Assembly (NCBI RefSeq): GCF_945859685.1
Contig: NC_079149.1
Coordinates: forward strand, 26,137,118 to 26,201,117
Direction: 5' to 3'
Length of the DNA: 64,000 nucleotides
Source of the DNA: Eupeodes corollae
Lineage: Eukaryota > Arthropoda > Insecta > Diptera > Syrphidae
Shown here: positions 10,960 to 22,170 of the stretch, piece by piece
Numbering within the stretch: position 1 is the first letter of the stretch
Layout: each line of letters begins with the position of its first letter
Notes under the pieces: model-generated
What the model was told of the DNA's origin: nothing
The model's input: the letters and a program-made list of their open reading frames with translations, nothing else
Database searches by the model: none
Position numbers and translations under genes: made by a program

Positions 10960-12990
10960 CTTGATCTTATTATTGTACAGCTTTCTACAAAAACAAAAAT
11001 GATTTAACTTCACATTTTTATAGCACCTCAGTTAAAACGTAAAATTACCACCACGAGAATTGTTGCAAGCATCGATTCATTTGAAGTTATTTACGACCAC
11101 TTTTTGACACACATTGGTCGCTATCTCAGACATCACTTGACGAAGTGCTCAAGAGTTTAAGGTTTATCAGTATAATCACGGTCTTTCGCGTAGCCTAAAA
11201 AAGTTCAGCGGTTTAAACCATATTCGCTCGAATTGTGTATGTGGCACCGTCTTGTTGAAAACATGTACCTATGTATTCTCCAAGCCGTATTCTTCAATAG
11301 CAGGCGAAAACAAGTCGATTATCATATGACCATAACGCTCCGAATTGACGTTGAAAGTCGTTCCACCGTCGGTCGTTTTCAAAGAAGTAACGTCCAATCA
11401 CACCTCCGGACAGCACCAATTGGTGACTTTTTGTGGATGTAATCTTTACCATGCAAAATGCTTTGGTTCAACCAACGCTTTCATTGATAAAATAGCCAAT
11501 TCGAAATTGGCTTACTGATACTGGCACGACTGCCTTAAGCTCTCTGTATCTCAACTAGCTTTTAAAATATCTTCTTTTAAGGCTGACATTTTAAAACTAT
11601 CTAAGGATTTTGAAGAGCTACTAAGTCTTTCAACACTGCAGTTTGCAAATTAAATGCATGCTCTGTAACCAACGTCATGGTCGATAGTTTTACTTTAACT
11701 AATGATTTGGCCCATCCTGTTCCTATTACTTTCTCTTCTGCAGGTGAAGATAATCTCACGCAATCAGGATCTGGTGTTTATAACGCAGAAAGTGTACCTG
11801 ACAAACAAAAGAAAAAGTCTAAGAAAAGAATCCAAGAAAACTCAGAACTTGTTAGAAATTCTACCCCCCATCAAAAAGAATAAATGTCAATATCACCCCA
11901 ATACCTACAGATCCCACCGGAACTCCCCATATACCTCAAATATTATTCTTCCAATAGTGACTCCTTTACAGAAACTGTAATAAACAACTCCATCTCTATC
12001 AAAGCTGTCTCGAAACCAAAAATAATTTGTATATCTCGTCTAGACCCAGTTCCAACGCCAGAAGATATTTATAACTTCCCACTTAATATCTACCAAGAGC
12101 ATACCTTCAACTCATCCATTAGGTGTACTAAGATCAGTAAATCAAATAGCTTTGTTTCCTCATTTAGATTAATAACGGATCCCACTTTCCTTGATTTTAT
12201 TTGTACACAAATGTATGGTTCGGAGAGACTTTAGTCAAAGAATTTACTCAAAGTCAAAAACAAGGCGGTTCTTTGAAAACCAAGTCGAAAAAACGTAGCA
12301 GGCTTGCGCTCTTCTACCAAAACGTAAGGGGACTTCGTAGCAAGACTGCTTACATTTTTGTTAGCTCCCAATCATTTCTACACGACGTATTCGTTTTGAT
12401 AGAAACGTGGCTTAATTCAAGCTTTTCCGACAAAGAACTCTTCCGTCAAGAGTTTAGTTTAAATAGTGTTCGAAAACTCATCGTATCTACGACGACGTTG
12501 TGAATGGTCAGCTGGCTTCAGTTGTTGCGTGAGCTGGACTTTATATGGATGTAAGTGTAGGTCCAAATGCAAAATACACCATAATGTACCGTAAGACAGT
12601 ACTAATTCCTGAGAACGGCGAGGAATACACACATTCGGGTCTACGGCAACACTTTTACTTATAGCAGCGATATTATCAGTGGTACGACCGAAAATCTTGT
12701 GCACAGGCCTTACAATATCTGTAACTAATTAAGTGTCTTCAAATTTCTTCACAGTTTTGCCAATTGCTTGCGTAGTTGGAAGAGTATGGAAACCACAATC
12801 TAATTTTGAAGCACGATATATGGCTCGGGCAGAATCGCCATTTTTGTAGTAGGATTTAACAACTTTTAGGAGTTTTGCGATACTTAATGACCCATTTTTG
12901 TAAATGTCAGACTTTCAACTGAGAAAAAAATTGGTTTGACAAATGTCGTATTCCAGCCCTATACTTTTTAAACCGCAAAATGGATAACCC
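10960..12990 (-). mobile_element. Tc1/mariner-superfamily element family M, copy M1, split
   Basis: DDxD-type transposase on the - strand in two blocks. The N-terminal block (12480-12910) reads YYKNGDSARAIYRASKL, then RTTDNIAAISKSVAVDPNV, IPRRSQELVLSYGTLW and LHLHPYKVQLTQQLKP. The C-terminal block (10960-11465) reads LSGGVIGRYFFEND and a CFQQDGATYTIRANM-like second-Asp region, in shifted frames, matching copy M2 at 31146-31700. A Jockey-like fragment on the opposite strand lies between the blocks. A terminal sequence at 12968-12990 (AACCGCAAAATGGATAACC) recurs at the 3' end of copy M2. Confidence 0.78.
11480..12470 (+). mobile_element. Jockey-like non-LTR fragment J1 (ORF1 end plus endonuclease start)
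   Basis: The + strand coding remnant includes an ORF1-like segment (ADILKLSKDFEELLSLS at about 11585-11635; open pieces 11677-11883 and 11884-12234) and the start of the APE-type endonuclease at about 12300-12470 (LFYQNVRGLRSKT, then VFVLIETWLN). The stretch 12295-12350 is nearly identical, in inverted orientation, to 17590-17645 of copy J2. It breaks off after the first endonuclease motif, inside an M-family transposase. Confidence 0.75.
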
Positions 12991-13420
12991 GTTACCATCG
13001 TTTGTCTACTAGTAAAAAAAATAATTTTCAGCCGTCTCACAGTGGCCCGTTTTGACTAGATATTGCTTTAATTTTTTTTATCTTGAAGAAAATTTCCAAG
13101 GATATAAAAATTGTGACTTCCAAAAAATTGGTTACAGGGTGTTTCAGAAATGTGCGTTAAAATAAGAAGTTTTAACAAAGTCAAAATTAATTTTTGGAGT
13201 AATCTGAGTGAATTGAAACAGTAGAGCAAAAATAAAAAGAACCAATTCGAGTGAAACAGTTGGGAAAAAAGTTTTTTTTTTTTTTTAATTTAAAACATTT
13301 GTATTTTGGTGATATATCAAAAGTCAAACAGTGGAAAAAGAAATTAAGAAATAAAAAAAAACAAACTAATATATAAACACTAAATTTCTTCGAAACTATC
13401 ATCTAAGTCAGGGGAAATGT
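12991..13420. other. AT-rich spacer, nothing recognised
   Basis: Contains poly(A)/(T) runs (for example 13270-13287). The words 'cagggtgtttcag' at 13136-13148 recall a DNA-transposon end, but no partner was found. Confidence 0.4.
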
Positions 13421-14190
13421 GTAATAATATCATCATTTCTAGAGAGTATCGTTCTTTCAGATCTTTTTGGCTTCTCACATGCCTTAAGGAAGAAATATTC
13501 TGATATCAATATTTCTTGTAGTCTATATTTTTGCACTTCTGGGCTTCTTCTGATTGTTATCCAAGTTGTAGTGATTGATAGTCAATGATATTTTGACAAT
13601 GGACCAATATTTTGTGTAGAGTAGGTGTGAGTAGTTTTTGAGGGTGCTTAAGTTTTAAAAGCTCTGCCGTTTTCTTACTATACTGCCCAAATTCAACAGC
13701 ATTCACTACTTCTCTGCAATTCAAAACGTTCAATATTAATTTCAGCCTCATAACTTCTCCAGTGACTCCAGTTATTCGAGGGGATGCATCTGACTGTTCA
13801 AAAAATGTTCTTCCTGTGTTTCCGTCATTAGTGTTTCCAAACCCTTGCTTTGGTTCAATTCATCAGTACCTTCTCCTTCTTGTCGAAGAGTATACACAAG
13901 ATTCCGAATAAATTCAATGCATCTGATTCTAGCGTGCAGTGAAGAGATGTCATATTCGTAATTATGTTCGTCCTCAATTGATTCATCTAAATTGAAGTTG
14001 TTTTGTGTCCTTTTGCATATCGGACATGACCGCGTAGACTTTGTTTCCGTTAATTCGTTAAATACTTTTCTGTCTATCATAGTTAAAAAGAACTGATTCA
14101 CAATTATAGTTGTTTCTTCATTAAGTTTATATATTGATAGTTGAATATCTGCTATTTGACTTTTAATATTATTGACTATTTATGGTGTCA
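13420..14190 (-). pseudogene. RAG1/Transib-like transposase core remnant
   Basis: The - strand reads, in order, a segment ending FFLTMIDRKVFNELTETKS immediately before CPICKRTQNNFN (about 13985-14101), then LNVLNCREVVNAVEFGQYSK, LTPTLHKILVH (about 13600-13640) and SEEAQKCKNIDYKKY (about 13495-13545). This order is that of the RAG1/Transib catalytic core: an Asp about 16-19 residues before a CxxC (zinc-binding C2), later HxxxxH (zinc-binding H2), then the catalytic Glu in an S/LSEE context. There is at least one stop and one frame change. No terminal repeats were identified and the N-terminal half is missing. Comparison is from remembered family motifs, not a search. Confidence 0.6.
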
Positions 14191-14990
14191 CTAGTTTCTT
14201 TAATATATTGGAACATAATGAACAGATGCATTGTTTAAAATTTTACTACAGGATTAAAAAAAAAATAGCTCTAGGACTCTTGAAAATCTTAGGTAAAAAA
14301 CATAAAACAAAAATGATTAACCTTTTTTAAATAAAATTATTTTTTAACAGAGAAATCGAACATCCAAAGAATTTTCCATGGAAAAAGAGGGGACAAAAAT
14401 GACTAACTTCATCAATTCGAATTTCCCTAGCTAAGTTGGATGCAAAATGACGCAGTTGATCTTTTGGATTTATGTTAAAAAATATATATCAGTTGAGATC
14501 TTAGCACCACTTTTTGAACCTTTTTTTTCTATACAATTTGAAGTAGCAAAAGTGTGCAAAAAGTAATGTTTCCAAAAACATTAAATTAAACAATTTTAAA
14601 AAATATTTTTTTTTTAACTATCGGTCAAAAAAATGGCACAGTCTATTATGAAAACAAAAACGAAAAGCGTGTCGAAGCCCATTTTCTAGTTTTTACATTC
14701 AAAGGTAAGAATAAACTAAAAAAAAAATAATAATCATCATACAAAATTTTCAACTTAAGCCTACTTACCAAATTGAATAATTTTTTCGATTACTCGAGCT
14801 CCAAGTATTTGTGAATCCAGTTAACTAAAAAATTTTACAGTTTTGCATAAACGAGCCACTGTGCGTCTGTTAAAAACTCAATAAAATAAAAATGTTAGTT
14901 TTTTTTACACTTCAGAATTTCAGAAAGTAGTAAGCTTATAGCAAGCGTCAAACTACGATCAAAGGCTCATCATAAGTGCATGTGTTAGTT
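14191..14990. other. AT-rich spacer, nothing recognised
   Basis: Very AT-rich with many poly(A)/(T) runs and no coding region. It sits between the RAG1-like remnant and the 3' end of Jockey copy J2, whose exact terminus could not be fixed. Confidence 0.4.
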
Positions 14991-17846
14991 GTTAGTAATA
15001 ATACAAATATAGCCTAAGACACGCACAAAATACAAAACAAAATTAGCATTTAACTATTACAGAACAAAAAATAAAATGAGAACGTTTACGATAGTGGAAC
15101 ACTGGTTCTAAACAATGATTTTAATCCCACCTTATTTAAATTTAAATCTATCGATGAACAGTTTAAGTTATATAAAATGCTCATTCGCATTTGAAGAAGT
15201 AGAATACGATGTTCATAGGGAGGCAGATCATAGTGATCTTCCCAAGGAAGACCTTTTAGGGCAAAGCGAATGAAATTATGTTGAATTGATTCAATACGTT
15301 TTCTATGAATTTCGTAATAGGGAGTCAATACCTCCGAAGCATATTCAAAATGAGGACGAACATGGCAATTATACAAAGAAAGGGTAACATAGGGATCATT
15401 GAACTCCTTTGCCCAGCGTTTTATAAAACCAAGCATAGAAATTGCCTTATTAAGTTGGAACAGAAATGTACACCTAAATCTTTAAATGTGAAGACACGAC
15501 AGAGTTTTTGCTGTGATATCCAGTAGTCAAATACGTTACTGATTAGTTTCTTAGTGAAAGTTATCGTTTGGCATTTTAAAGGGTTTTGAGTAAAAGGCTA
15601 TTTTTCCCACACCAAAATGTGAAACTATCAATGTCGGCTTGCAAAAGAATACGATAATGGGTGGACTTAATTATTTTGAAAATCTTCATATCGTCAGCAA
15701 AAAATGAGAATCTCACTTGAGCGTAGACATGACGATACATCGTTAATAGACAGGATGAACAAAAAAGGGCCAAGATGGCTTCCCTGGGGAACACCAGATT
15801 GAGCAACAAAAGGTTCAGAATGACAATTTCTAAATTTTACCTCGTAGGATCTGTTTTTAAGGTATGACTTAATCCAAGCTAAGAAAAATGGTGGAAAACC
15901 AAGAGCCTTAAGTTTAAATAAAATAATTCCGTGGCTAAGTTGGTCAAAAGCTTTAGAAAAGTCAGTGTATACACAGTCAACTTCATAACCTTGTTCTAAA
16001 GCGTTTGAATATATGTTTGAGAATGTGAGGGGATTAGTAACGGTTGATCTTTTTTTCACAAAACCATGTTGCTGTTCGCAAATGATATTTTTACTAAAAT
16101 ATGCTACGCTTTCACAAACAACTTGTTCAAATACTTTAGGAATGCAAGAAAGCTTTGCAATGGACCTGTAGTTGCTTATATCCGACTTGTTACCTTTCTT
16201 GAAAATTGGTGTTAGAAATGACTTCTTCCATATACTGGGAAATTTGCCTGTTTTTAGAGAAAGTTTGAATAAAAACGCAAGGGGTTCAACTAAAGCATTA
16301 CTACACTTTTTTAGTACTATCGGGGGAATACCATCAGGACCGGCTGAGCAGTCATCATTCAACGCAGATAAAAGATCAAGGACCGTACTCTGTAGCACAG
16401 GTATGTGACTACAACTATTTTGCGAAAAAGTGTGAAGATTTTGAAAACATACTTCATCAACTTCTTGAGGGCTATTAACAAATGACTCACGGAAATTCGT
16501 TGCGAAAGCGTTACAGATATCAAAAGTTTTATCTAACGAAAGGTTCTTGTAAGTGAAGTTAACTGGAAAGCCATCTGATTTTTTCTTTGAGTTTACAAAA
16601 TTCCAAAATTTTTTAGGATTCTCTTTCAAAGAGGTGCCCATATCAGTAACATAACAAGCATATAAAAAATTAGAAAGAGATTTCAATTGGTTAAAGAGTT
16701 CAACATAAAAAGTGAAGTTGACTGGAGACAGAGTTTTGAGATACGTTTTCCATGCCTTATTTCTTTTGTTACGCAGTAAACGCAATTCTTTCGTATACCA
16801 AGGATGGCTAAAGTTTGTATTTCTTGATTTCTTTATCGGTACATTTTTTTCAAAACAATAATTAAGGATCCTATACAAAGTTGAAACTGCTTCGTCAATG
16901 TTAGAAAATGCTAGTGTATCAGCAATTCCAGAAAAGATTAAATCTTCAGACAACTGCTGGAAATTGGCTCTTCTGAATTAGCAATCAAAGGAATTACTGT
17001 GATCAGTAAGGTGATTACTTAAGTCAAAAAAAATATCCAAAGGGGGGTGATATTTGTCAATATTAGTAATTCCTGATCTAGATTCTAGAACAAGAGTACT
17101 AATAGCAACAGAAGAAAAGACTAAATCGAGATTGCTGTAAGTCAGTAAGAAGGACTTTATCGAAAAGAGATAGTTCCATTTGTGAAGAAGAAGGAGAGGC
17201 TTCAAGGCAGGATTCGTCTTCGGATGGAATCCAGTTAATGTGTGGTAAATTAAAATCACCTAGAAATATATTGGTGTCAGAGCTGGACAAATTTATAAGA
17301 TAGTCTAATGCCAAGGAGAGATCGCTATAAACAGACTCCAAACTTTTTGGAGGAATGTAAACGTTTAAAATGAAAAAAAGGCTTAGTCTGTAGTATTCTC
17401 TTAACACATACCAGTTCAATTGATAAAACAAATGGAAAAGATACAGAAGAAGAGAAATATGTATTTTTTACCGCTATGAGAACACCTGAGAAAAGTTCTG
17501 TGTCGAAAAAGTTTGAATAAAGATACGTTTCTGTCAAAACGAATACGTCGTGTGGAAATGATTGGGAGTTAAGAAAAATGTCAGTAGTCTTGCTACGAAG
17601 TCCCCTTACGTTTTGGTAGAAGAGCGCAAGCCTGTTAATTTTTTTGAATTGTTTTTCAAAGAAACACCCTGTTTTTTAGTTTGAGTAAAGTCTTTGACTA
17701 AATTCTCTGCGGGCCATATATTTGGGTTGCAAATAGAATCAAAGTAAGTGGGATTCGTTATTAATTTAAAAGAGGAAACAAAGCTTTTTGGTTTACTGAT
17801 CTTAGTACACCTGATAGATGAGCTGGAAGGTATGCTCCTCGTTTAT
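14990..17846 (-). mobile_element. Jockey-like non-LTR retrotransposon copy J2 (longest copy)
   Basis: From 5' to 3' on the - strand: endonuclease start (QNVRGLRSKTTDIF, about 17560-17620), endonuclease middle (IFLGDFNLPHINW, about 17230-17275), linker with ELRLLRNKRNKAW, reverse transcriptase (15694-16953) with AGPDGIPPIVLKKC, TPIFKKGNKSDISNYRSI, YTDFSKAFDQLSHG and QSGVPQGSHLGPFLF, then after a frameshift the catalytic FFADDMKIF box (about 15695-15720) and the thumb (15086-15436). No RNase H was seen. The 5' end is cut at 17846, inside sequence shared with J1. The endonuclease and the RT active site are separated by frameshifts, so it is inactive. Confidence 0.88.
15694..16953 (-). pseudogene. 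Reverse transcriptase of J2 (open for 419 codons)
   Basis: The longest uninterrupted reading frame in the window, covering fingers and palm of a Jockey-clade reverse transcriptase. Motifs run in family order: GPDGIPP, the LTPIFKKG motif, FSKAFD with the first catalytic Asp, and SGVPQGSHLGP. The frame is lost just before the FADD box, which continues in another frame at 15576-15809. Length, order and lack of stops suggest a fairly young copy. It is still a pseudogene because the active site is out of frame. Confidence 0.85.
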
Positions 17847-19745
17847 CAAAACTTTTCACCATTAAGCTCACTCTTGACAACACAAAAATTAACCATCTCC
17901 ATCGGTTCAAAAGTTATTTAACATTAAGTTTTAAAGCCACAATCCTCCTAAAAAAAAACAACAAAAATCCACCATAAATTCCTGAATTAACGCAGCTCTG
18001 ATTTTTTATTTCTGGAAACAGAAATCCCAAAGTAATGTTCTCGCTTATTCATCAAAAGCCCCATTAAATAAAAATCCTTGTAAACCAAAATTGAAATTGA
18101 ATTTTAAAAAAAGGAAGAAAAAAGTAAAATAAGCACACGCCCAAGGACATCAGATATTAAAATTCTCTCTCTTCTCTTCTTAACAACCACAACTTTAAAC
18201 CTACAGAAACCAAAATAACCATCATTCTTCTCCTGAATGTAGGTAAGTACCTCAGTAACCATATAATGTGCCTTTATTTCCAACTCAAAAATACAAAAAT
18301 ACAAAAACACACAGCATGGCATGTTTTCCCAGGAATTATAATAATAATAAAAGAAAATTGTTATAAAAAAAATAAAAATATCAACATTTTTTTTGTTTAA
18401 AGGAATGATACCTGCAAAAATGAAAAAAAAAACAAAAACATAAAAATAAGGGAACCAAATTGTGCAAATGCACCACAGTACAATACGTACGTGATCTCGA
18501 TGCACTGCCACACTTGGTTATGGTCGTAATGGAGCTATTTATAAAACTCAAAAAACATTACTTCCATGGTCTCTAGAGAGAAGACACATGTATAGGAGTT
18601 CGTAACGAGTATAGTCTAAAGAGTTACTGAATGTATACTCCTTGTTCATGTTTCGTCACAATTTTTATGGGCATTTCAGCATTAAGGGAACCTATATAGT
18701 TGGTACCCACTGTAAGAAGGAGGTACCTCTTGCATCTACGAGATGTTCATAACGAACAAAAATAAAAACAGCGAACACCTATTATAATATTCAAGGTCTT
18801 GACTTGCATCTGTCTTCAAAACCAAGGAGCTATAGCTGATGGTGTCGTTGTTTCCATTTCCAGTTCCATCAGCATTAGTTCCTTTTTTTCTTTTCTCGTG
18901 ATGTCTCTACGACTTAAGTTGGGGTTGACAAATTTTTTGTTTCCATCTTTTCAAAATTTATTGCTCTTGCATAAAAGTATCCCTACATCCATGCATCATC
19001 TTTCCCTATAAGCTGCTCCACGAGTCTAACACGACATAGGTACGTGTATACAAAAAGATGTAAATTTGAAAACTAAAATATTCAAATCTCTTTTCATTTT
19101 TTTTCTCCCAGTTTTTTGGTTTGAAAGATTAAATGCGTATTTATTATGATGAACACGGCCGGCGTCGCCGCCGCGCCACAGAGCGGCAAGCAGAGCGGAC
19201 CTGATATTAAATATGTAGAACAAGAGAAGTATAAGAAAAATCCATGTAGGGTGTTTTTATGATAAAAGAAAACACTTTCAATAAAAAAAAAGATGCTAAT
19301 GAGCGTTTTGGAGCGTGTTAAATGTGGAATATGTTTTTCTTTAGCGTTTGTGTGCTTTCTTTTATAATAAGCAATAAATAGATGATTAATGGACGTGGGT
19401 GGGTTGGATGGTTGGTCGGGTGCAACATGAAGTGCATTCAAAAGATTACATCTCTTTTGTTATGATAATTTTATGTGTAACATAAATCTTGTCATGATTT
19501 AGTCAGAGCTTGTGGTAGAAGCAGTTGTTGTCGAAAACAATGGAAAATGTCAAAATGTGTTACACCTGGTGACAAAGTGAGAATGTCAAATTGAAATACA
19601 CAGTCTTGAGAAGAATTAGTAATGAGATGCAATTTGGAGATTTATGTAAAAATATGTTTGAATGGTTCACATTAAACATCTACAGATCCAGCCATTGCAC
19701 GACTTTCTCAAAAATCAACTTCACTTGCCCATAACGGTTAGGCAG
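17847..19745. other. Non-coding region, nothing recognised
   Basis: AT-rich with runs of A (18330-18440). A GC-rich patch at 19157-19205 (GGCCGGCGTCGCCGCCGCGC and following) stands out. Open frames at 18104-18511 and 19094-19441 show no domain and have low-complexity composition. Confidence 0.45.
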
Positions 19746-19749
19746 ATCT

Positions 19750-22170
19750 TCATACTAAAGTCTTGAGCCGGGCCGGTCAAAAAAAGGATGAAAAACTGCG
19801 ACATTTACTATGGTGACTGCTACCCTGAAAACCAACAGCGCTTATTTGGATACGGCTTTGTCATTGGAGCCAGACTTAGGCAAGAAGAGCTATAGGTGTT
19901 TCAATGAGCGCCTCATGACCATACGCATCAAGGATAAATTCGGCAACATTAGGATGGATGACAACACTAAAGATATGTTCTTCGAGCTCTTAGACAAAAC
20001 ATATGAGCAGTGTCCTAGCTACGATATTAAAATAGTCCTGGGCGATTTTAATGCCAAGCTAGGAAGGGAAGACATCTTTGGAGAAATAATCGGGGAAAAC
20101 AGCCTGCACGACAACACTTCCGCCAACGGATTCAGGCTCATACATTTTGCTGCGGGGCTAAACTTCAAGATAGCCAGTACGAGTTTCCCACACCTCAACA
20201 TCCTTTGTGGAACTTGGAGTTCTCCAGATCAGTCTACTGTCAACCAAATTGACCATATTGCGATCAACGCCAAATACGCTTCCAGCACCATGGATGTCCG
20301 AACTTTCCGAGGAGCTAAAATCGACTCGGACTACTTCCTCGTTGTAGCCAAGGTAGCACTTCGGGTTTCCAGACCCAAGGCAAAACAGGGAGATGCTGGG
20401 AGAATGTACAACGTCAAACGGCTACAATAGCAGGAGATCGCCAAATCCTTTCCGACCGAGTGACAAGTAACCTCTCTCGAAACTATCTGCAAGGAACCCC
20501 TGGTTTGATAAGGAATGTCGGCAGGCAAATGCAGCCAAACAACAGGCACGCAAGGCGGCGCTGATGAAAAGGACGAGAGCTGCTCATGAGCTCTATGAGC
20601 AGAAGGGGCGATAGGAACACCGACTTCTTAGAAAGAAAAAGATTGAGCATGAGAAGCGTGCGGTCGAAGATGTTGAGAGGTTTAAAAGCAGGAATGAAGT
20701 TTGAAAGTTTTATGAACAGGTGAAACGAAATTTACAAGTACATAAACCTTGAACCGAAGACTGCAAATACGAAATTGGAAATATCATAGTGGAACCGGAG
20801 TCAATGCTGAGGATATGGTAGGACCACTTCTGCAGAATGTATAACGGTGACGACGAACCGAATTCCGCTGTCACGCAGGATGATCTATTCAACAAAGACG
20901 ACAAAAGCTAACAATCCCGTCTTCCCGACTTAGATAAAGTAAAGATTACCATATTTACGCTAAAGTCTAACAAAGTCGCCGGAGCGGATGGCTAGAGTGC
21001 CGAGCTCTTTAAAACAGCTGGAGATAAGTTGGTTAGGAGCATGCACCAACTTATCTGTAAGATATGGTCGGAAGAAAGCATGCCCCATGAATGGAACCTC
21101 AGTATTGTTTGCCCGAAAAAAGGAGACCATCTAAACTGCACCAACTTTAGAGGAATCAGTTTACTTAATATCGCCTACAAAATCTTTTCTGCTGTAATAT
21201 GTAAACGTCTAAAGCTCATCGTCAAGAACCTGATAGGTCATTATCAGTGTGGTTGCAGACCTGGAAAGTCCAAAGTCGATCAAATGCTCACATTACTGCA
21301 GATCCTGGAAGAACCCCCAAGTACATCAAATCAACATCCACCATCTTTTCATCGATTTCAAGACCCCATATGACAGCTTCTACAGGGACGAGCTATATAG
21401 AGCCATGTCTAGTTTTGGCATCCCTGCCATACACGACCGTTTGTGCAGGATGACCATGGAGAATTCACGCTGCTCCATAAAGGTTGGAAACAACTTAACA
21501 GAACCTTTCGATGTTAAAAAAGGTTTTAGACAAGGTGATGTGCTGTCATGCGATTTTTTTAACATCGTGCTTGAAAGAATAGTGCAGAGCTCCCACGCCA
21601 ACACTAGAGGCACCATCTTTCAAAAGTCTGTCCAATTACTAGCATATGCTGATGACATTGACACAATCGAAGAGGCAGAGGAGGCACAAATGGGTTTAAC
21701 GGTTAATGAGGGCAAAACAAAGTACATGCTGCCATCAAGAAAGGATTTACAACACCGATATCTTGGTCAAAACGTCACCCACGCCAAACGTAACTTTGAG
21801 GTAGTCAAGGATTTCGCCTACCTTGGCTCCGCTATTAACGCAAAAAAACAACACTAAAGCTGAGATCAAACGAAGAATAACTCTTGCTAACCGCTGCTGT
21901 TTCTTTGGGGTAAGAAAGGAATTGATTGGCAAAACCCTCTCTCGAAGGACCAAAGCGTCGCTATATAAGACCCCCATCATCCCCGTCTTGCTATACGGTG
22001 CAGAAACATGGACTATGACAAAAGCATATGAAAGCACCTTGGATCGGTTAGCGAGAAAAGTTCTTCGTGTGATCTACATTCCCGTATGCATCAAGGGTAG
22101 TGGCTGTACAGCGACGTAGACTTAGCCAGAAGGGTAAAAGTCCAACGATTAAAATGGCTTGGTCTGGTAG
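19750..22170 (+). mobile_element. RTE-clade retrotransposon copy R2 (endonuclease plus RT, broken)
   Basis: The APE endonuclease (19810-20430) shows IVLGDFNAKLGREDIFG, VNQIDHIAIN and SDYFLVVAKVAL, the DFN, DH and SDH-type motifs. The SDH His is Tyr here, and part of the second strand motif seen in relatives (before MDDNTKDMFFE) is deleted. The linker (20430-21000) has many stops. The reverse transcriptase (21029-21857) has LSIVCPKKGD, NFRGISLLNIAYKI, FRQGDVLSCDFFNIVLE and LLAYADDIDTIEEAEE with an intact YADD. The element stops at about 22170 within the C-terminal region, so the AAGT-type 3' tail of other copies is absent. Confidence 0.88.

Noticed and set aside
13136..13148. 'cagggtgtttcag' as a DNA-transposon terminus for the RAG1-like remnant
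   Set aside because: No inverted partner was found at the other side and no target duplication was seen.
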